Below, piece by piece: positions 18,415 through 28,426 of a DNA stretch of 64,000 nucleotides. A program made the translations under genes and the position numbers. The DNA comes from Photobacterium sanguinicancri (lineage in GTDB: Bacteria; Pseudomonadota; Gammaproteobacteria; Enterobacterales; Vibrionaceae). Numbering within the stretch: the first letter of the stretch is position 1; every line of letters starts with the position of its first letter. The stretch is from NCBI RefSeq assembly GCF_002265265.1, contig NZ_NOIF01000001.1:62001-126000 (forward strand). Direction: 5' to 3'. The notes under the pieces are model-generated. The model was not told the DNA's origin. It was given only the letters and a program-made list of their open reading frames with translations, and ran no database searches.

Positions 18415-19533
18415 ATGACAATAGGAAGCTTCTACCCACCTCAACGTACTTTGATGGGGCCTGGTCCATCCGATATCTACCCACAAGTATTACAAGCGTT
18501 AAGTCGTCCGACTGTTGGTCACCTTGATCCGAGTTTCATTGGTATGATGGATGAACTAAAGCAGTTATTGCAGTACGCATTTCAGACTAAAAATAGCTTT
18601 ACGATTGCGGTCTCTGCGCCGGGAAGTGCGGGGATGGAAGCGTGTTTTGTTAACTTGGTTGAACCAGGCGATAAAGTCATTGTATGTCGTAATGGGGTAT
18701 TTGGCGATCGTATGCGCGAGAACGTAATTCGCTGTGGTGGTGAGGCGGTTATTGTTGATAACGCATGGGGAGAGCCCGTTGATCCCGCATTGGTTGAACA
18801 AGCGTTGGTACAGCACCCCGACGCTAAAGTGGTCGCTTTTGTGCATGCCGAAACATCAACAGGGGCATTGAGTGATGCAAAGGCAATCGCAGAAATCGCA
18901 CGTCAGCATGATTGTTTAACCATAGTTGATGCAGTGACATCTCTGGGTGGGGTTCCTTTGCTGGTGGATGAGTGGCAACTTGATGCTGTCTATTCTGGTA
19001 GTCAGAAATGTTTATCTTGTGTTCCTGGATTATCACCACTGACGTTCTCACAACGCGCTATCGATAAGATAGAAGCGCGTACGAACCCTGTTCAGAGCTG
19101 GTTTCTGGATCAAAGCTTAGTACTGGGATACTGGAGTGGGGAAGGTAAGCGTAGCTACCACCATACCGCGCCAGTGAATAGCCTTTATGCATTACATGAA
19201 GCGTTAGTATTATTGCAGCAAGAAGGCTTAGAAAATGCTTGGCAGCGTCATCAAGATGCACACTTAGCTTTACGTGAAGGTCTTGAGCAACTCGGTATTC
19301 AATTTGTGGTGGCAGAAGAACACCGCTTACCGCAATTAAACGCGATTTATATTCCTGATGGTGTAGATGATGCCGAAGTCAGAAAGACCTTACTGATGCG
19401 ATATAACCTTGAAATAGGGGCAGGCCTAGGTGCATTAGCGGGTAAAGCATGGCGCATTGGCTTGATGGGGTATGCAGCACGGAACGAGAATGTCGCTCTG
19501 TGTTTAAAAGCATTAGAAAGTACCTTGAAATAG
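18415..19533 (+). CDS. Class V aminotransferase, alanine/serine-glyoxylate type
   Basis: 372 residues. The family signature is clear: start TLMGPGPSDIYPQVLQALSRPTVGHLDP, glycine-rich SAPGSAGMEACFVNLVEPGD, and the PLP lysine in DAVYSGSQKCLSCVPGLSPLTFS (about residue 200), preceded by the aspartate in CLTIVDAVTSLGGVPL. Members transfer an amino group from alanine or serine to glyoxylate or pyruvate; the exact substrates cannot be told here. A clean ribosome binding site (AAGGAGAA) sets the start. It is divergent from lysC and stands alone, with a strong terminator after it. The order lysC-aminotransferase-pglL-uvrA is, to my memory, also that of Vibrio cholerae. Confidence 0.9.
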   Translation: MTIGSFYPPQRTLMGPGPSDIYPQVLQALSRPTVGHLDPSFIGMMDELKQLLQYAFQTKNSFTIAVSAPGSAGMEACFVNLVEPGDKVIVCRNGVFGDRMRENVIRCGGEAVIVDNAWGEPVDPALVEQALVQHPDAKVVAFVHAETSTGALSDAKAIAEIARQHDCLTIVDAVTSLGGVPLLVDEWQLDAVYSGSQKCLSCVPGLSPLTFSQRAIDKIEARTNPVQSWFLDQSLVLGYWSGEGKRSYHHTAPVNSLYALHEALVLLQQEGLENAWQRHQDAHLALREGLEQLGIQFVVAEEHRLPQLNAIYIPDGVDDAEVRKTLLMRYNLEIGAGLGALAGKAWRIGLMGYAARNENVALCLKALESTLK

Positions 19534-19554
19534 TAGGATGAGACAGTGATGTAG

Positions 19555-19584
19555 AAATGGCGACCGTTATGGTCGCCATTTTTA
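19555..19584 (+). terminator. Intrinsic terminator after the aminotransferase gene
   Basis: AAATGGCGACC and GGTCGCCATTT form a perfect 11-bp stem with a 5-base loop, followed by TTTTTA if the last stem bases are counted. It lies between two convergent genes and could also serve the leftward pglL gene, though the T-run on that strand is weaker. Confidence 0.9.
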
Positions 19585-19618
19585 TATATTAAATGATCGA
19601 TAGGTGGCGAAAAGAGGG

Positions 19619-21388
19619 TTATTCAACGGCAGGTTTAGCTGCTGATGTGACATCTGATAGCTCACTCAACGATTGAACCGCGAGTGCATCACTGAAATCA
19701 CCCTCAGGAAATAAGAACTTAGCCTCTTGATAGATCTGTTCGGCATGAGCGTTATCTCCAAGTAAGCGATAAGACAATATCAAGTTGCCATACAGTTGTT
19801 CCCGTGGCCATGTTTTTGCCTTCACGGTCGCCCAGCGAATATATTCTTCAATCAATTCGGGTTTATTCAGCGTTTGAGCCAGTTCAAGCTGGGGCTGATG
19901 TAATGCCCACTCATAGCGGTGTTTCCAGGCCCAAGGGTTATTAACCTTCATTAAATAATCGATATTTAGCGGTAACGTTGTTTCAAACTTTGTCAGCATA
20001 CGACCTGAATATAGGGTGGTGATCATATAACTACTAACGAGTAGCGGAATGAGCAAGGCACTGACCTTTATTCCTAATACGTAATTCAGTCCTTTTTTAT
20101 GGTATTTCGCGGTGAGGTTATCCACCCAGTAGATCAGAATAATAAAGATCACCCAATGTACCAGCGAGTGATAAAACGGATACTCTAATTGGGTATGCAG
20201 TGTGATTGGGAAAAACAGAGCGACAAGTGCTAACTGCGTGCCATCACGGGCTTTTTTGATTTTAAATATAACCGCAGCGGCGGCAATCAGTAATGCGATA
20301 AGTGGCACTATGCCACCTTCCGCAGCCCAAAAGGTTAACTCATTGTGTGGATGATCAAGTGCCGGTAACCCCGCGGGTTGCGATGGATCTGCGTGATGCC
20401 AACGGGCTGTTTGGGTAAGGTAAGACACTTCAAAAGTGCCGTAGCCATAGCCTGTAAGAGGCTCAGTGGTAAACATCTTAAATGATTGTGGAATATGGAT
20501 TGAGCGTGGGCTTTTTAGGCTAACTCTATCTTCTTGTGCTGACCAATCTGTGGACTGATTGATGGCATAAGACGTCGTTAGCCCTAGTATGATCATTAAC
20601 AACCACATCCGCCACTGTGCTTTAGCGGCGAATTGTTTGAGGTATGGAATAAGTAATGCGACGCCAATAATCGCGCCAAGCCAACCCGTGCGAGAACTCA
20701 GCACGATAAGAATTGGAATAACCAGTACAGGCGTAATAAGTAGCAGCAGTTGTTGGAACGACCATTTACCACGGTACATCGGCATACGCGCAAGTAAGTA
20801 TCCTGAAAGCACGAGTCCTGTCGCTAAGAAGCTGGCCATGACATTAGGCTGTTGGAAAATACCGTGCGGACGACTTTGGGTTGGATCAAAGCCAAAGGCG
20901 TTATTCGGTTCTATCCATAAGTATTGATACCAGCCAAATAAGGTCTGAGTCAGAATGCCTAACAGGATAAACCATAAAATGAGTTGGCGGCGACTTGGGG
21001 TGAACGCGAATTGTTGCAGGGCAACAAAGAACAAAAAACCGGCCCATAAACCAACGATGCGATCACTGACCGCTGCAATATCTGCGTTGTCGTATAGCAT
21101 CGGAATCGACAAAAAAATGCAGCAAATGAACAATACGATCGTTAAGCGAGTGTAGCGCCAAATACGTTGGCGGCTGATTTCAAGTAAACCTACACCAATT
21201 GCAAAGCTAAAGGGCATCCAGCTGGTGGCATTAAAGGGGAGTTCTAACCCTGCTCCCCCTGGGTTGTGTTGGAAATATAACAACGCATGTACGAACAGCG
21301 CACAAAGGGCCGCGAGAAAAGGTTTAACCAAAGGTTTACTGATCCCTGGTTGAGCAAGCCGGGTTCCTTGGATATGTAGCACTGTCAT
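19619..21388 (-). CDS. pglL: PglL-type protein O-oligosaccharyltransferase (Wzy/WaaL-like membrane protein)
   Basis: 589 residues with about a dozen membrane spans. The stretch NNAFGFDPTQSRPHGIFQQPNVMASFLATGLVLSGYLLAR is the PglL_A-type signature, a central WHHADPSQPAGLPALDHPHNELTFWAAEGG holds the conserved periplasmic His-Pro-His-Asn-Glu loop of the O-antigen ligase/Wzy fold, and a soluble C-terminal tail of about 120 residues (ELAQTLNKPELIEEYIRWATVKAKTWPREQLYGN) resembles Wzy_C_2. PglL enzymes attach lipid-linked glycans to serines of pilins and other periplasmic proteins. A homologue occupies the same place in V. cholerae. The MSHA pilins encoded downstream are plausible targets, which is inference. 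Confidence 0.85.
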   Translation of the reverse strand: MTVLHIQGTRLAQPGISKPLVKPFLAALCALFVHALLYFQHNPGGAGLELPFNATSWMPFSFAIGVGLLEISRQRIWRYTRLTIVLFICCIFLSIPMLYDNADIAAVSDRIVGLWAGFLFFVALQQFAFTPSRRQLILWFILLGILTQTLFGWYQYLWIEPNNAFGFDPTQSRPHGIFQQPNVMASFLATGLVLSGYLLARMPMYRGKWSFQQLLLLITPVLVIPILIVLSSRTGWLGAIIGVALLIPYLKQFAAKAQWRMWLLMIILGLTTSYAINQSTDWSAQEDRVSLKSPRSIHIPQSFKMFTTEPLTGYGYGTFEVSYLTQTARWHHADPSQPAGLPALDHPHNELTFWAAEGGIVPLIALLIAAAAVIFKIKKARDGTQLALVALFFPITLHTQLEYPFYHSLVHWVIFIILIYWVDNLTAKYHKKGLNYVLGIKVSALLIPLLVSSYMITTLYSGRMLTKFETTLPLNIDYLMKVNNPWAWKHRYEWALHQPQLELAQTLNKPELIEEYIRWATVKAKTWPREQLYGNLILSYRLLGDNAHAEQIYQEAKFLFPEGDFSDALAVQSLSELSDVTSAAKPAVE

Positions 21389-21430
21389 GTTGCGTCCATT
21401 AATAATGATTCAAAAAAACGATCCAGTTTT

Positions 21431-21468
21431 ATAAATAAAAAGCAGGTAACCATGTGATCACCTGCTTT
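21431..21468 (-). terminator. Intrinsic terminator after uvrA
   Basis: On the minus strand AAAGCAGGT and ACCTGCTTT pair over 9 bp around a 12-base loop and are followed by TTTATTTAT. It lies 20 bases after the uvrA stop. Confidence 0.85.
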
Positions 21469-21488
21469 GGCTGACAACATTATAAATG

Positions 21489-24323
21489 CTATTGGAGTGC
21501 GGGTAGCATAGGTTTTAAGAACCGTGCGGTATGTGAGCCTTCCACTAATGCCACCTCTTCTGGTGTGCCAGTTGCAATAATTTTACCACCGCCGCTGCCA
21601 CCTTCTGGGCCCAAATCGATGATCCAATCAGCCGTTTTAATGACATCGAGATTATGCTCGATAACCACTATGGTATTGCCGTGCTCTCGTAAGCGGTGCA
21701 GAACCACTAACAGCTGCTGGATATCATGGAAATGAAGGCCGGTTGTCGGCTCATCCAGAATATATAATGTTTTGCCTGTATCGCGTTTAGATAGCTCGCG
21801 TGCCAACTTAACGCGTTGTGCTTCACCACCGGAAAGGGTTGTGGCAGCTTGACCTAAGCGAATGTACGATAAGCCTACATCCATTAAGGTTTGCAACTTT
21901 CTTGCAATTGCTGGCACAGGGTCAAAAAATTGGCGAGCATCTTCGACGGTCAAGTCTAACACCTCATCAATGGTTTTTCCCTTGTATTTCACTTCCAACG
22001 TTTCACGGTTATAACGCTTGCCTTTACACATGTCACACGGTACATAAACATCAGGTAAAAAGTGCATTTCGACTTTGATAACACCATCTCCCTGACATGC
22101 TTCACAGCGTCCACCTTTTACATTAAAGCTAAATCGGCCGGGCTTATAGCCTCGCGCTCGTGATTCTTGCGTTCCTGCAAAGAGCTCTCGGATAGGGGTG
22201 AATATCCCAGTGTAAGTGGCAGGGTTCGATCTCGGGGTACGACCAATAGGGCTTTGATCGATATCGATGACTTTATCGAAGTGTTCGAGATCTTGAATTT
22301 CACGATAAGGTGCAATCTCCCCTGTGGTTGCACCATTGAGCTGGTGATGTGCAATACGGAAAAAAGTGTCATTGATCAGGGTTGATTTACCTGAACCAGA
22401 TACCCCCGTGATACAAGTAAACAGACCAACTGGAATTTCGACATCGACGCTATTGAGGTTGTTACCACTTGCGCCAAGTAACTTCACTGTCTTGGCTGGA
22501 TCCATCGCAATGCGTTGCTCTGGGATCGCAATAGATTGCTTGCCACTTAAATACTGGCCTGTGAGCGATTCTGGCGCTTTTAGAATATCTTCCATAGTGC
22601 CTTCGGCAATAATCTGGCCACCGTGAACGCCAGCGCCAGGGCCAATATCAATCACGTGATCGGCTGCACGAATCGCATCTTCATCGTGTTCAACCACAAT
22701 CACGGTATTACCTAAATCACGAAGATGTGTCAGGGTTTTGAGTAAGCGTTCGTTATCACGTTGGTGTAAACCGATTGAGGGTTCATCCAGCACATACATC
22801 ACCCCGACTAAACCAGCACCAATTTGACTCGCTAAGCGGATACGTTGTGCTTCACCACCAGAGAGCGTATCAGCACCACGGGAAAGGTTAAGGTAATTCA
22901 GGCCGACATTGACTAAGAACGATAAACGATCGCGGATCTCTTTTAAGATCTTTTCGGCAATTTTTGCTCGTTGACCTATAAGGTTTAATTGTTCAAAGAA
23001 AGTCAGTGCTTCTTGAATACTGAATTCACAGATTTCAGGCAGCGTGGTTTCGGTGATGAACACATTACGGGCTTCTTGGCGAAGGCGAGAGCCATCGCAA
23101 CTGGCACAGGGCTTTTTCGAGACAAACTTACTGAGTTCTTCACGCACCGCGTTTGATTCTGTTTCGCGATAGCGACGCTCCATATTATTGAGGATCCCCT
23201 CAAAGGGGTGACGACGTACCGTGATATCACCGCGATCATTGATGTACTTAAACTCAATATCCGTTTTGCCTGAACCATTTAAAATGATGGTTTGGATTTT
23301 TTTCGGTAAGCCATTGAACGGGCTTTCAACATCGAAGCCATAATGATCAGCTAAAGAGTTGAGCATTTGGAAGTAATAGAAATTGCGTTTATCCCAGCCT
23401 CGGATTGCTCCGCCTGAAAGACTGAGCTCTTCATTCTGTACTACACGGTCGGGATCAAAATATTGCTGAACACCCAGTCCATCACAAGTACCACAGGCGC
23501 CCGCCGGGTTATTGAAAGAGAACAGGCGAGGCTCTAGCTCCTGCATGCTATAGCCGCAATGTGGGCAAGCGAAGTTGGCAGAGAAAACGATATTTTCATG
23601 TTCGCCTTCGGTCATCGGGATTACCGTAACAGTACCGCCAGAAAGCTCTAACGCGGTTTCAAATGACTCAGCCAAACGCTGCTGAAGATCATCTCGCACC
23701 TTAAAGCGATCCACGACCACTTCAATGGTGTGCTTCTTGTGGAGTTCTAATGTTGGAGGATCGGATAGATCGCAGACCTCGCCATCAATGCGTGCACGGA
23801 TATAACCTTGTGCGGCAAGATTGGCGAGCGTTTTAACATGTTCACCCTTACGGTCTTGTACGATTGGCGCGAGCAGCATCATTTTGCTGCCTTCAGGTAG
23901 CGATAATACTTTATCAACCATTTGACTCACGGTTTGTGCCGCAAGGGTAACATTATGAGTAGGGCAGCGAGGTTCTCCGACACGGGCATACAATAGACGC
24001 AAATAATCGTAGATCTCAGTGATGGTACCCACTGTCGAACGTGGATTGTGGGATGTTGATTTTTGTTCGATAGAAATCGCAGGAGAGAGGCCTTCGATGT
24101 GATCAACATCGGGCTTTTCCATTAATGATAAAAACTGACGCGCGTAGGCAGATAATGACTCAACATAGCGGCGCTGTCCTTCCGCATAGAGAGTATCGAA
24201 GGCAAGCGAGGATTTACCTGAACCAGATAGTCCTGTGATAACAATCAGCTTGTCACGTGGAATAGTAAGATTGATATTCTTGAGGTTGTGCGTACGCGCC
24301 CCCCTGACTTCGATTTGATCCAT
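21489..24323 (-). CDS. uvrA: Excinuclease ABC subunit UvrA
   Basis: 944 residues, close to E. coli UvrA (940). Two ABC ATPase units are present: Walker [13 protein letters not shown] at the N-terminus and [13 protein letters not shown] at about residue 640, with signatures [16 protein letters not shown] and [16 protein letters not shown]. Zinc-binding cysteine sets are [27 protein letters not shown] and [18 protein letters not shown]. UvrA finds DNA damage and loads UvrB in nucleotide excision repair. It is divergent from ssb, with a LexA box in between, as in E. coli. Confidence 0.98.
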   Translation of the reverse strand: MDQIEVRGARTHNLKNINLTIPRDKLIVITGLSGSGKSSLAFDTLYAEGQRRYVESLSAYARQFLSLMEKPDVDHIEGLSPAISIEQKSTSHNPRSTVGTITEIYDYLRLLYARVGEPRCPTHNVTLAAQTVSQMVDKVLSLPEGSKMMLLAPIVQDRKGEHVKTLANLAAQGYIRARIDGEVCDLSDPPTLELHKKHTIEVVVDRFKVRDDLQQRLAESFETALELSGGTVTVIPMTEGEHENIVFSANFACPHCGYSMQELEPRLFSFNNPAGACGTCDGLGVQQYFDPDRVVQNEELSLSGGAIRGWDKRNFYYFQMLNSLADHYGFDVESPFNGLPKKIQTIILNGSGKTDIEFKYINDRGDITVRRHPFEGILNNMERRYRETESNAVREELSKFVSKKPCASCDGSRLRQEARNVFITETTLPEICEFSIQEALTFFEQLNLIGQRAKIAEKILKEIRDRLSFLVNVGLNYLNLSRGADTLSGGEAQRIRLASQIGAGLVGVMYVLDEPSIGLHQRDNERLLKTLTHLRDLGNTVIVVEHDEDAIRAADHVIDIGPGAGVHGGQIIAEGTMEDILKAPESLTGQYLSGKQSIAIPEQRIAMDPAKTVKLLGASGNNLNSVDVEIPVGLFTCITGVSGSGKSTLINDTFFRIAHHQLNGATTGEIAPYREIQDLEHFDKVIDIDQSPIGRTPRSNPATYTGIFTPIRELFAGTQESRARGYKPGRFSFNVKGGRCEACQGDGVIKVEMHFLPDVYVPCDMCKGKRYNRETLEVKYKGKTIDEVLDLTVEDARQFFDPVPAIARKLQTLMDVGLSYIRLGQAATTLSGGEAQRVKLARELSKRDTGKTLYILDEPTTGLHFHDIQQLLVVLHRLREHGNTIVVIEHNLDVIKTADWIIDLGPEGGSGGGKIIATGTPEEVALVEGSHTARFLKPMLPALQ

Positions 24324-24397
24324 AATCTACCGACTAATTATTGATGACAATTAAGACAATGATTATGGCATAGGGTTTTGGGGCTTGAAAGAGTAAG

Positions 24398-24413
24398 CTG
24401 TATAAAGATACAG
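24398..24413. promoter_or_regulatory. LexA (SOS) box between uvrA and ssb
   Basis: CTGTATAAAGATACAG fits CTGT-N8-ACAG of the gamma-proteobacterial LexA site, with flanking A/TA close to the TACTGT..ACAGTA extended form. It lies 75 bases from the uvrA start and 165 from ssb. uvrA-ssb regions in E. coli carry the same arrangement. Confidence 0.88.
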
Positions 24414-24577
24414 TAATATGAAGAGACTATTTGATTGCTATCGCAGTGCAACACTACCTATTTCGGTGAAGCGTAGCCGTAAGATAGTTATCCGTGATAG
24501 ACTTCGCGATCACATCTAAACTTACATTTGTAGCAGCGACGAATAGACGCTGCGTCTGAAGAAATTTGGAGCTAACT

Positions 24578-25138
24578 ATGGCCAGTCGTGGCGTAAATAA
24601 AGTTATCCTAGTCGGTAACTTAGGTAATGACCCAGAGATCCGTTACATGCCAAGCGGCGGTGCAGTAGCAAACATCACTATTGCTACTTCAGAGTCATGG
24701 CGTGATAAAAACACTGGCGAACAACGTGAGAAAACAGAATGGCACCGTGTGGCGCTATTCGGTAAAGTTGCAGAAGTTGCTGGTGAATACCTACGTAAAG
24801 GCTCACAAGTTTACATTGAAGGCCAACTACAAACGCGTAAGTGGCAAGACCAAAACGGCCAAGAACGTTACACAACAGAAGTTGTTGTTCAAGGCTTTAA
24901 CGGCACAATGCAAATGCTTGGTGGTCGTCAAGGCGGCGGTCAAGGTATGGGTGCTCCTTCACAGGGTGGCGGTCAGCAGCAAGGTAACTGGGGTCAACCT
25001 CAACAACCTGCAGCGCAACAGCAGAATAACTTTGCACCACAGCAACAGTCTGCACCGCAACAACAAGCGCCGGCTCAACAGCCACAGCAGCAATACAATG
25101 AGCCACCAATGGACTTTGATGACGATATCCCGTTCTAA
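24578..25138 (+). CDS. ssb: Single-stranded DNA-binding protein SSB
   Basis: 186 residues. The N-terminal OB fold ([44 protein letters not shown], residues 1-110) is followed by a glycine- and then very glutamine-rich linker (about 112-175) and the acidic tip MDFDDDIPF that docks repair and replication partners. It coats single-stranded DNA in replication and repair. The ATG at 24578 is used rather than a TTG four codons upstream because it gives the standard MASRGVNKV start. Confidence 0.98.
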   Translation: MASRGVNKVILVGNLGNDPEIRYMPSGGAVANITIATSESWRDKNTGEQREKTEWHRVALFGKVAEVAGEYLRKGSQVYIEGQLQTRKWQDQNGQERYTTEVVVQGFNGTMQMLGGRQGGGQGMGAPSQGGGQQQGNWGQPQQPAAQQQNNFAPQQQSAPQQQAPAQQPQQQYNEPPMDFDDDIPF

Positions 25139-25184
25139 GGATCTTCGTACTGAAAGTCGATTATGATAATTGGCAAATGACAAT

Positions 25185-25214
25185 AAAAAGGCAGCGTATA
25201 TAGCTGCTTTTTTT
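25185..25214 (+). terminator. Intrinsic terminator after ssb
   Basis: AAAAAGGCAGC, a 7-base loop GTATATA, then GCTGCTTTTTTT. The GC core is short but the A/T extension and the 7-T tail are typical. Confidence 0.85.
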
Positions 25215-25240
25215 GTGTCTGTTATTTGGCGTGATGTTTA

Positions 25241-26128
25241 TTAGGTTGTTGGTGGCGTTGCTTTTTCTTTAATAAAATCAATGAATAGCTTGGTTTTGAC
25301 GTGATTGTAATCCAGCTTAGGATAGTAAGCGTAAGCGGTACCTGTTGCCTGTTTTAATTCGGGTAATACCGGAACTAATAAGCCTTTACCTAACTCGCGT
25401 TTAATGGTGTTTTCACCTGTTAGGATGATGCCCATCCCAGCGACCGCTGCGGCCACTAACGCTTCGGGATTTTGAGTGGTAAAATTACCACGTAAGCGAA
25501 GCTGAATGTCATTTTCAAACATATGCACTTGTTCATGACCATAAACGCCAAACAACAGGCAATTATGCTGAGTCAGTTGTTCTGCTGTTTCAATTAACGG
25601 CTTACTCGCCAAGTAAGATGGTGCAGCATAAAAACACGGCTGGAAATTAAAGAGCTTAGTTGCGATGTAGCTCGAAGAATTAAAATCAGTCAGCTCGCGA
25701 GTGATAAATACATCCAAATTCAAATCGGGTAATTGCCCCGCTGTAATGGTGTGCAGCTCGACTTGAATATTAGGGTAGCGCTTCATAAATTCAGCAAGGT
25801 AGTGGACTAATACTCGGCTCCCTGTCGCTAACGGAGCGCCAATACGAAGCACACCGCGGACTTCGCCATAAGCCGATGTTGTTTCTGCCAGCATCTGGTG
25901 CCAATCATCCAGTAACCGAGTACTTCTTTGATAGAACAATTCTCCTGCATCTGTCACGGTTAAACTACGCGTTGTGCGTTTTAATAACTGGACTCCTAGT
26001 TGTTTTTCTAACCATGAAAGGCGTTTCGAGAGGGCTGAACTCGACGTGTTGAGCTGAGTCGCGGCTTGTGCCAGCGAGCCTTGGTCAACCACAGTCACGA
26101 AACTTTTGGTGCAGGTAATCCAATCCAT
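25241..26128 (-). CDS. LysR-family transcriptional regulator
   Basis: 295 residues. The N-terminal winged helix-turn-helix is clear (FVTVVDQGSLAQAATQLNTSSSALSKRLSWLEKQLGVQLLKRTTRSLTVTDAGELFYQR, residues 10-68), followed by a periplasmic-binding-like effector domain (GVLRIGAPLATGSRVLVHYLAEFMKRYPNIQVELHT and VAAAVAGMGIILTGENTIKRELG). It groups with the AaeR/DsdC-like one-domain LTTRs but no target can be named. It is convergent with ssb and divergent from csrD, 212 bases away; LTTRs often act on a divergent neighbour, but csrD is normally not so controlled. Confidence 0.92.
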   Translation of the reverse strand: MDWITCTKSFVTVVDQGSLAQAATQLNTSSSALSKRLSWLEKQLGVQLLKRTTRSLTVTDAGELFYQRSTRLLDDWHQMLAETTSAYGEVRGVLRIGAPLATGSRVLVHYLAEFMKRYPNIQVELHTITAGQLPDLNLDVFITRELTDFNSSSYIATKLFNFQPCFYAAPSYLASKPLIETAEQLTQHNCLLFGVYGHEQVHMFENDIQLRLRGNFTTQNPEALVAAAVAGMGIILTGENTIKRELGKGLLVPVLPELKQATGTAYAYYPKLDYNHVKTKLFIDFIKEKATPPTT

Positions 26129-26340
26129 AAAAATCCAGTGATGAAAGATGCGAAATAGCGTAGTAGCAGTTCACATTGTATGTGGAACAAGTGATAATCA
26201 TTACAAATAGGCAACATAAACGATCATAACAGTCTGTATGTGAAGGCAGCACACTGTTTTCGATACTTGTAGGGTGGCGCATTGTAATCATCTAGCAACC
26301 CTTTATATTTTATTCAGAACGTTATGTGAAGCAGGAAGTT

Positions 26341-28320
26341 ATGAGAAAAGCCTCAGGGATGAAGTTAACTAATCGACTGGTTACTTTTGTCACGCTTATA
26401 GTGATTTGTGCCATCTTCGTCATTTTTATCGGCGGGGCACTGAGTTTTCGAAAATTAGGTCAAGATTACCTCACGCACTACCTTGATGGTGTCGTCGAGG
26501 TGATAGATCAAGAGTTAGCCGATCCACAAGGCTCGCAAGCTATTTCTCGTTGGTTACCCAAGTTACTTAAAGCCAGTAATGTGGTGGAGTTGGATGTCAG
26601 TAGTGATGCTGGGGTGATTTACTCTTTTAGGGGGCTTCAAAAAATTAATGATCCTAACATTCTTCATCAGGGACATTATCAACTAGAAAAAAACTCCGGC
26701 TTTTACATTGATCTGAAATCACTGCCACCATATACCGAATTTACCTACTCTTTAGGGGCGATGTCATCGATTAGCCTCGCGATTGCCATGATCATTATGG
26801 GGCTCGTTTGGGGGATGAATTGGCTGCGCTTGCAACTGTATGGTTCTGAGTTACTGGAAGAGCGTGGCCGGATGATATTAGCCGGTCGGGTTGAAGATTA
26901 TGAAGTCGGTGATGAAAAAGAATGGCCCGCAACGGCAAGCTTAGCACTTGATCAAATGGTCGCTGAGCTGAAAGATGCCCGCCAAGAACGCAGCCGCTTT
27001 GATACTTTTATCCGAACTCATACTTTCCTTGATCAGTTAACGGGCGCAGCAAATCGAGTGTTATTTGATAGCCGTTTAGAATCGGCAGTACAAGATCAAG
27101 AAACACACGGCGCTGTCATATTGATCCGTATTGCGGATTGGGATGAGCTCTTAGCGGAAAAAGGTAAAGAGGCCGCTGATGAACTTATCCATGATGTGGG
27201 TATGATTTTATCTAACTTGGTTCAGCGTTACCCTGATACGGTTTTATCCCGATATTTTGATGCTGAGTTTGCAATCATGCTCCCTCAGCAATCAGCAAAA
27301 GACGTTCGTTTGTTTACCAACCAGATGTTAAATGCATTAGAGCGCCTGGTACCACCTGCACCGCTAGAACTAGATAATTGGTGTCACATAGGGATGACAT
27401 CTTTTGTGAGTGGTGAACGCCGTGGGCGAATTATGGATGAAGCGGATATGGCGCTCCGAAGCGCCCAATTGCAGGGTTCAAATAATTGGTTTGCGTTTAA
27501 AAAAGAGCAGCAAACGGAAGATGCCCGTGGTAGTGTGCGATGGCGAACCTTGTTGGATGCGGTTCTCGATGCAGATGCAATTCAGCTTCATCAGCAACCC
27601 GTGATAAGTGCCAGTGATGGTCATATTTTACAGCGAGAGTTGTTGGCTCGAATTCGAGATGAAAATGGCGTACAAATCAAGGCATCAAGATTTTTGCCTG
27701 CAGTCGAACAGGTTGGCTTTACCATTAGGATGGATAAGCAAGTCGTTAGTCAGGCGTTAGCGACATTAAAGCTGATGCCTTCCAGTGAGGTCTTTTCTGT
27801 TAATCTCAATGTGGCTTCATTGCTAGAGCGCAGCTTTGTCAGATGGTTACGAGATGAGTTATTACAAACCCCTCGAACAGTGTTGAACCGTTTATCATTT
27901 GAAGTGACTGAAGGCGCTTTAGTGAAGCATTTAGATGCTATGCGGCCGATTGCTCGGATGATGATTGGATTGGGCTGTAAGCTAGTCGTTGATCAGGCTG
28001 GGCGTACCATAGTCAGTACTCACTACATCAAGGATTTAAATATTGATTATATCAAACTGCATCGCAGCTTAGTTCGTGAAATTAATTTGCGACAAGAAAA
28101 TCAACTTTTTGTTCGTTCAATGCTTGGCGCTTGTGGTGATAGTCGGGCAAAAGTTATTGCGGTTGGCGTTGAAAATGAAAAAGAATGGGAGGTATTGAAA
28201 TCCCTGGGCGTCTATGCCGGACAAGGCCGCTACTTCTCTCCAGAAATGAGCTTAGAAAAGCATTTAATCGCTGACAGGAAAGAAACTCGCTCTGTATTTC
28301 ACAATAATACCAAAAAGTAA
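26341..28320 (+). CDS. csrD: CsrD (MshH): degenerate GGDEF/EAL regulator of Csr small RNA decay
   Basis: About 659 residues: two membrane helices around a periplasmic domain (residues 1-160), a HAMP-like/coiled segment, a degenerate GGDEF domain with SRYFDAEF in place of GGDEF (about residue 303) and a degenerate EAL domain with RELLARI in place of the EAL motif (about 431). This pattern equals E. coli CsrD, which helps RNase E degrade CsrB/CsrC and does not make or break c-di-GMP. In V. cholerae the gene was named mshH. The ATG at 26341 has AGGAAG before it; GTG 26326 and ATG 26359 are alternatives, the latter aligning best with E. coli CsrD. Confidence 0.93.
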   Translation: MRKASGMKLTNRLVTFVTLIVICAIFVIFIGGALSFRKLGQDYLTHYLDGVVEVIDQELADPQGSQAISRWLPKLLKASNVVELDVSSDAGVIYSFRGLQKINDPNILHQGHYQLEKNSGFYIDLKSLPPYTEFTYSLGAMSSISLAIAMIIMGLVWGMNWLRLQLYGSELLEERGRMILAGRVEDYEVGDEKEWPATASLALDQMVAELKDARQERSRFDTFIRTHTFLDQLTGAANRVLFDSRLESAVQDQETHGAVILIRIADWDELLAEKGKEAADELIHDVGMILSNLVQRYPDTVLSRYFDAEFAIMLPQQSAKDVRLFTNQMLNALERLVPPAPLELDNWCHIGMTSFVSGERRGRIMDEADMALRSAQLQGSNNWFAFKKEQQTEDARGSVRWRTLLDAVLDADAIQLHQQPVISASDGHILQRELLARIRDENGVQIKASRFLPAVEQVGFTIRMDKQVVSQALATLKLMPSSEVFSVNLNVASLLERSFVRWLRDELLQTPRTVLNRLSFEVTEGALVKHLDAMRPIARMMIGLGCKLVVDQAGRTIVSTHYIKDLNIDYIKLHRSLVREINLRQENQLFVRSMLGACGDSRAKVIAVGVENEKEWEVLKSLGVYAGQGRYFSPEMSLEKHLIADRKETRSVFHNNTKK

Positions 28321-28426
28321 TTTATCAATATTCTTATTGTGAATGATTTAATATAAAATAGTCAAACTATTGACGAGATGGCGCTGCCACTAGTTGTACT
28401 GTTTATAGCCGTCGAATTGGAAAATC

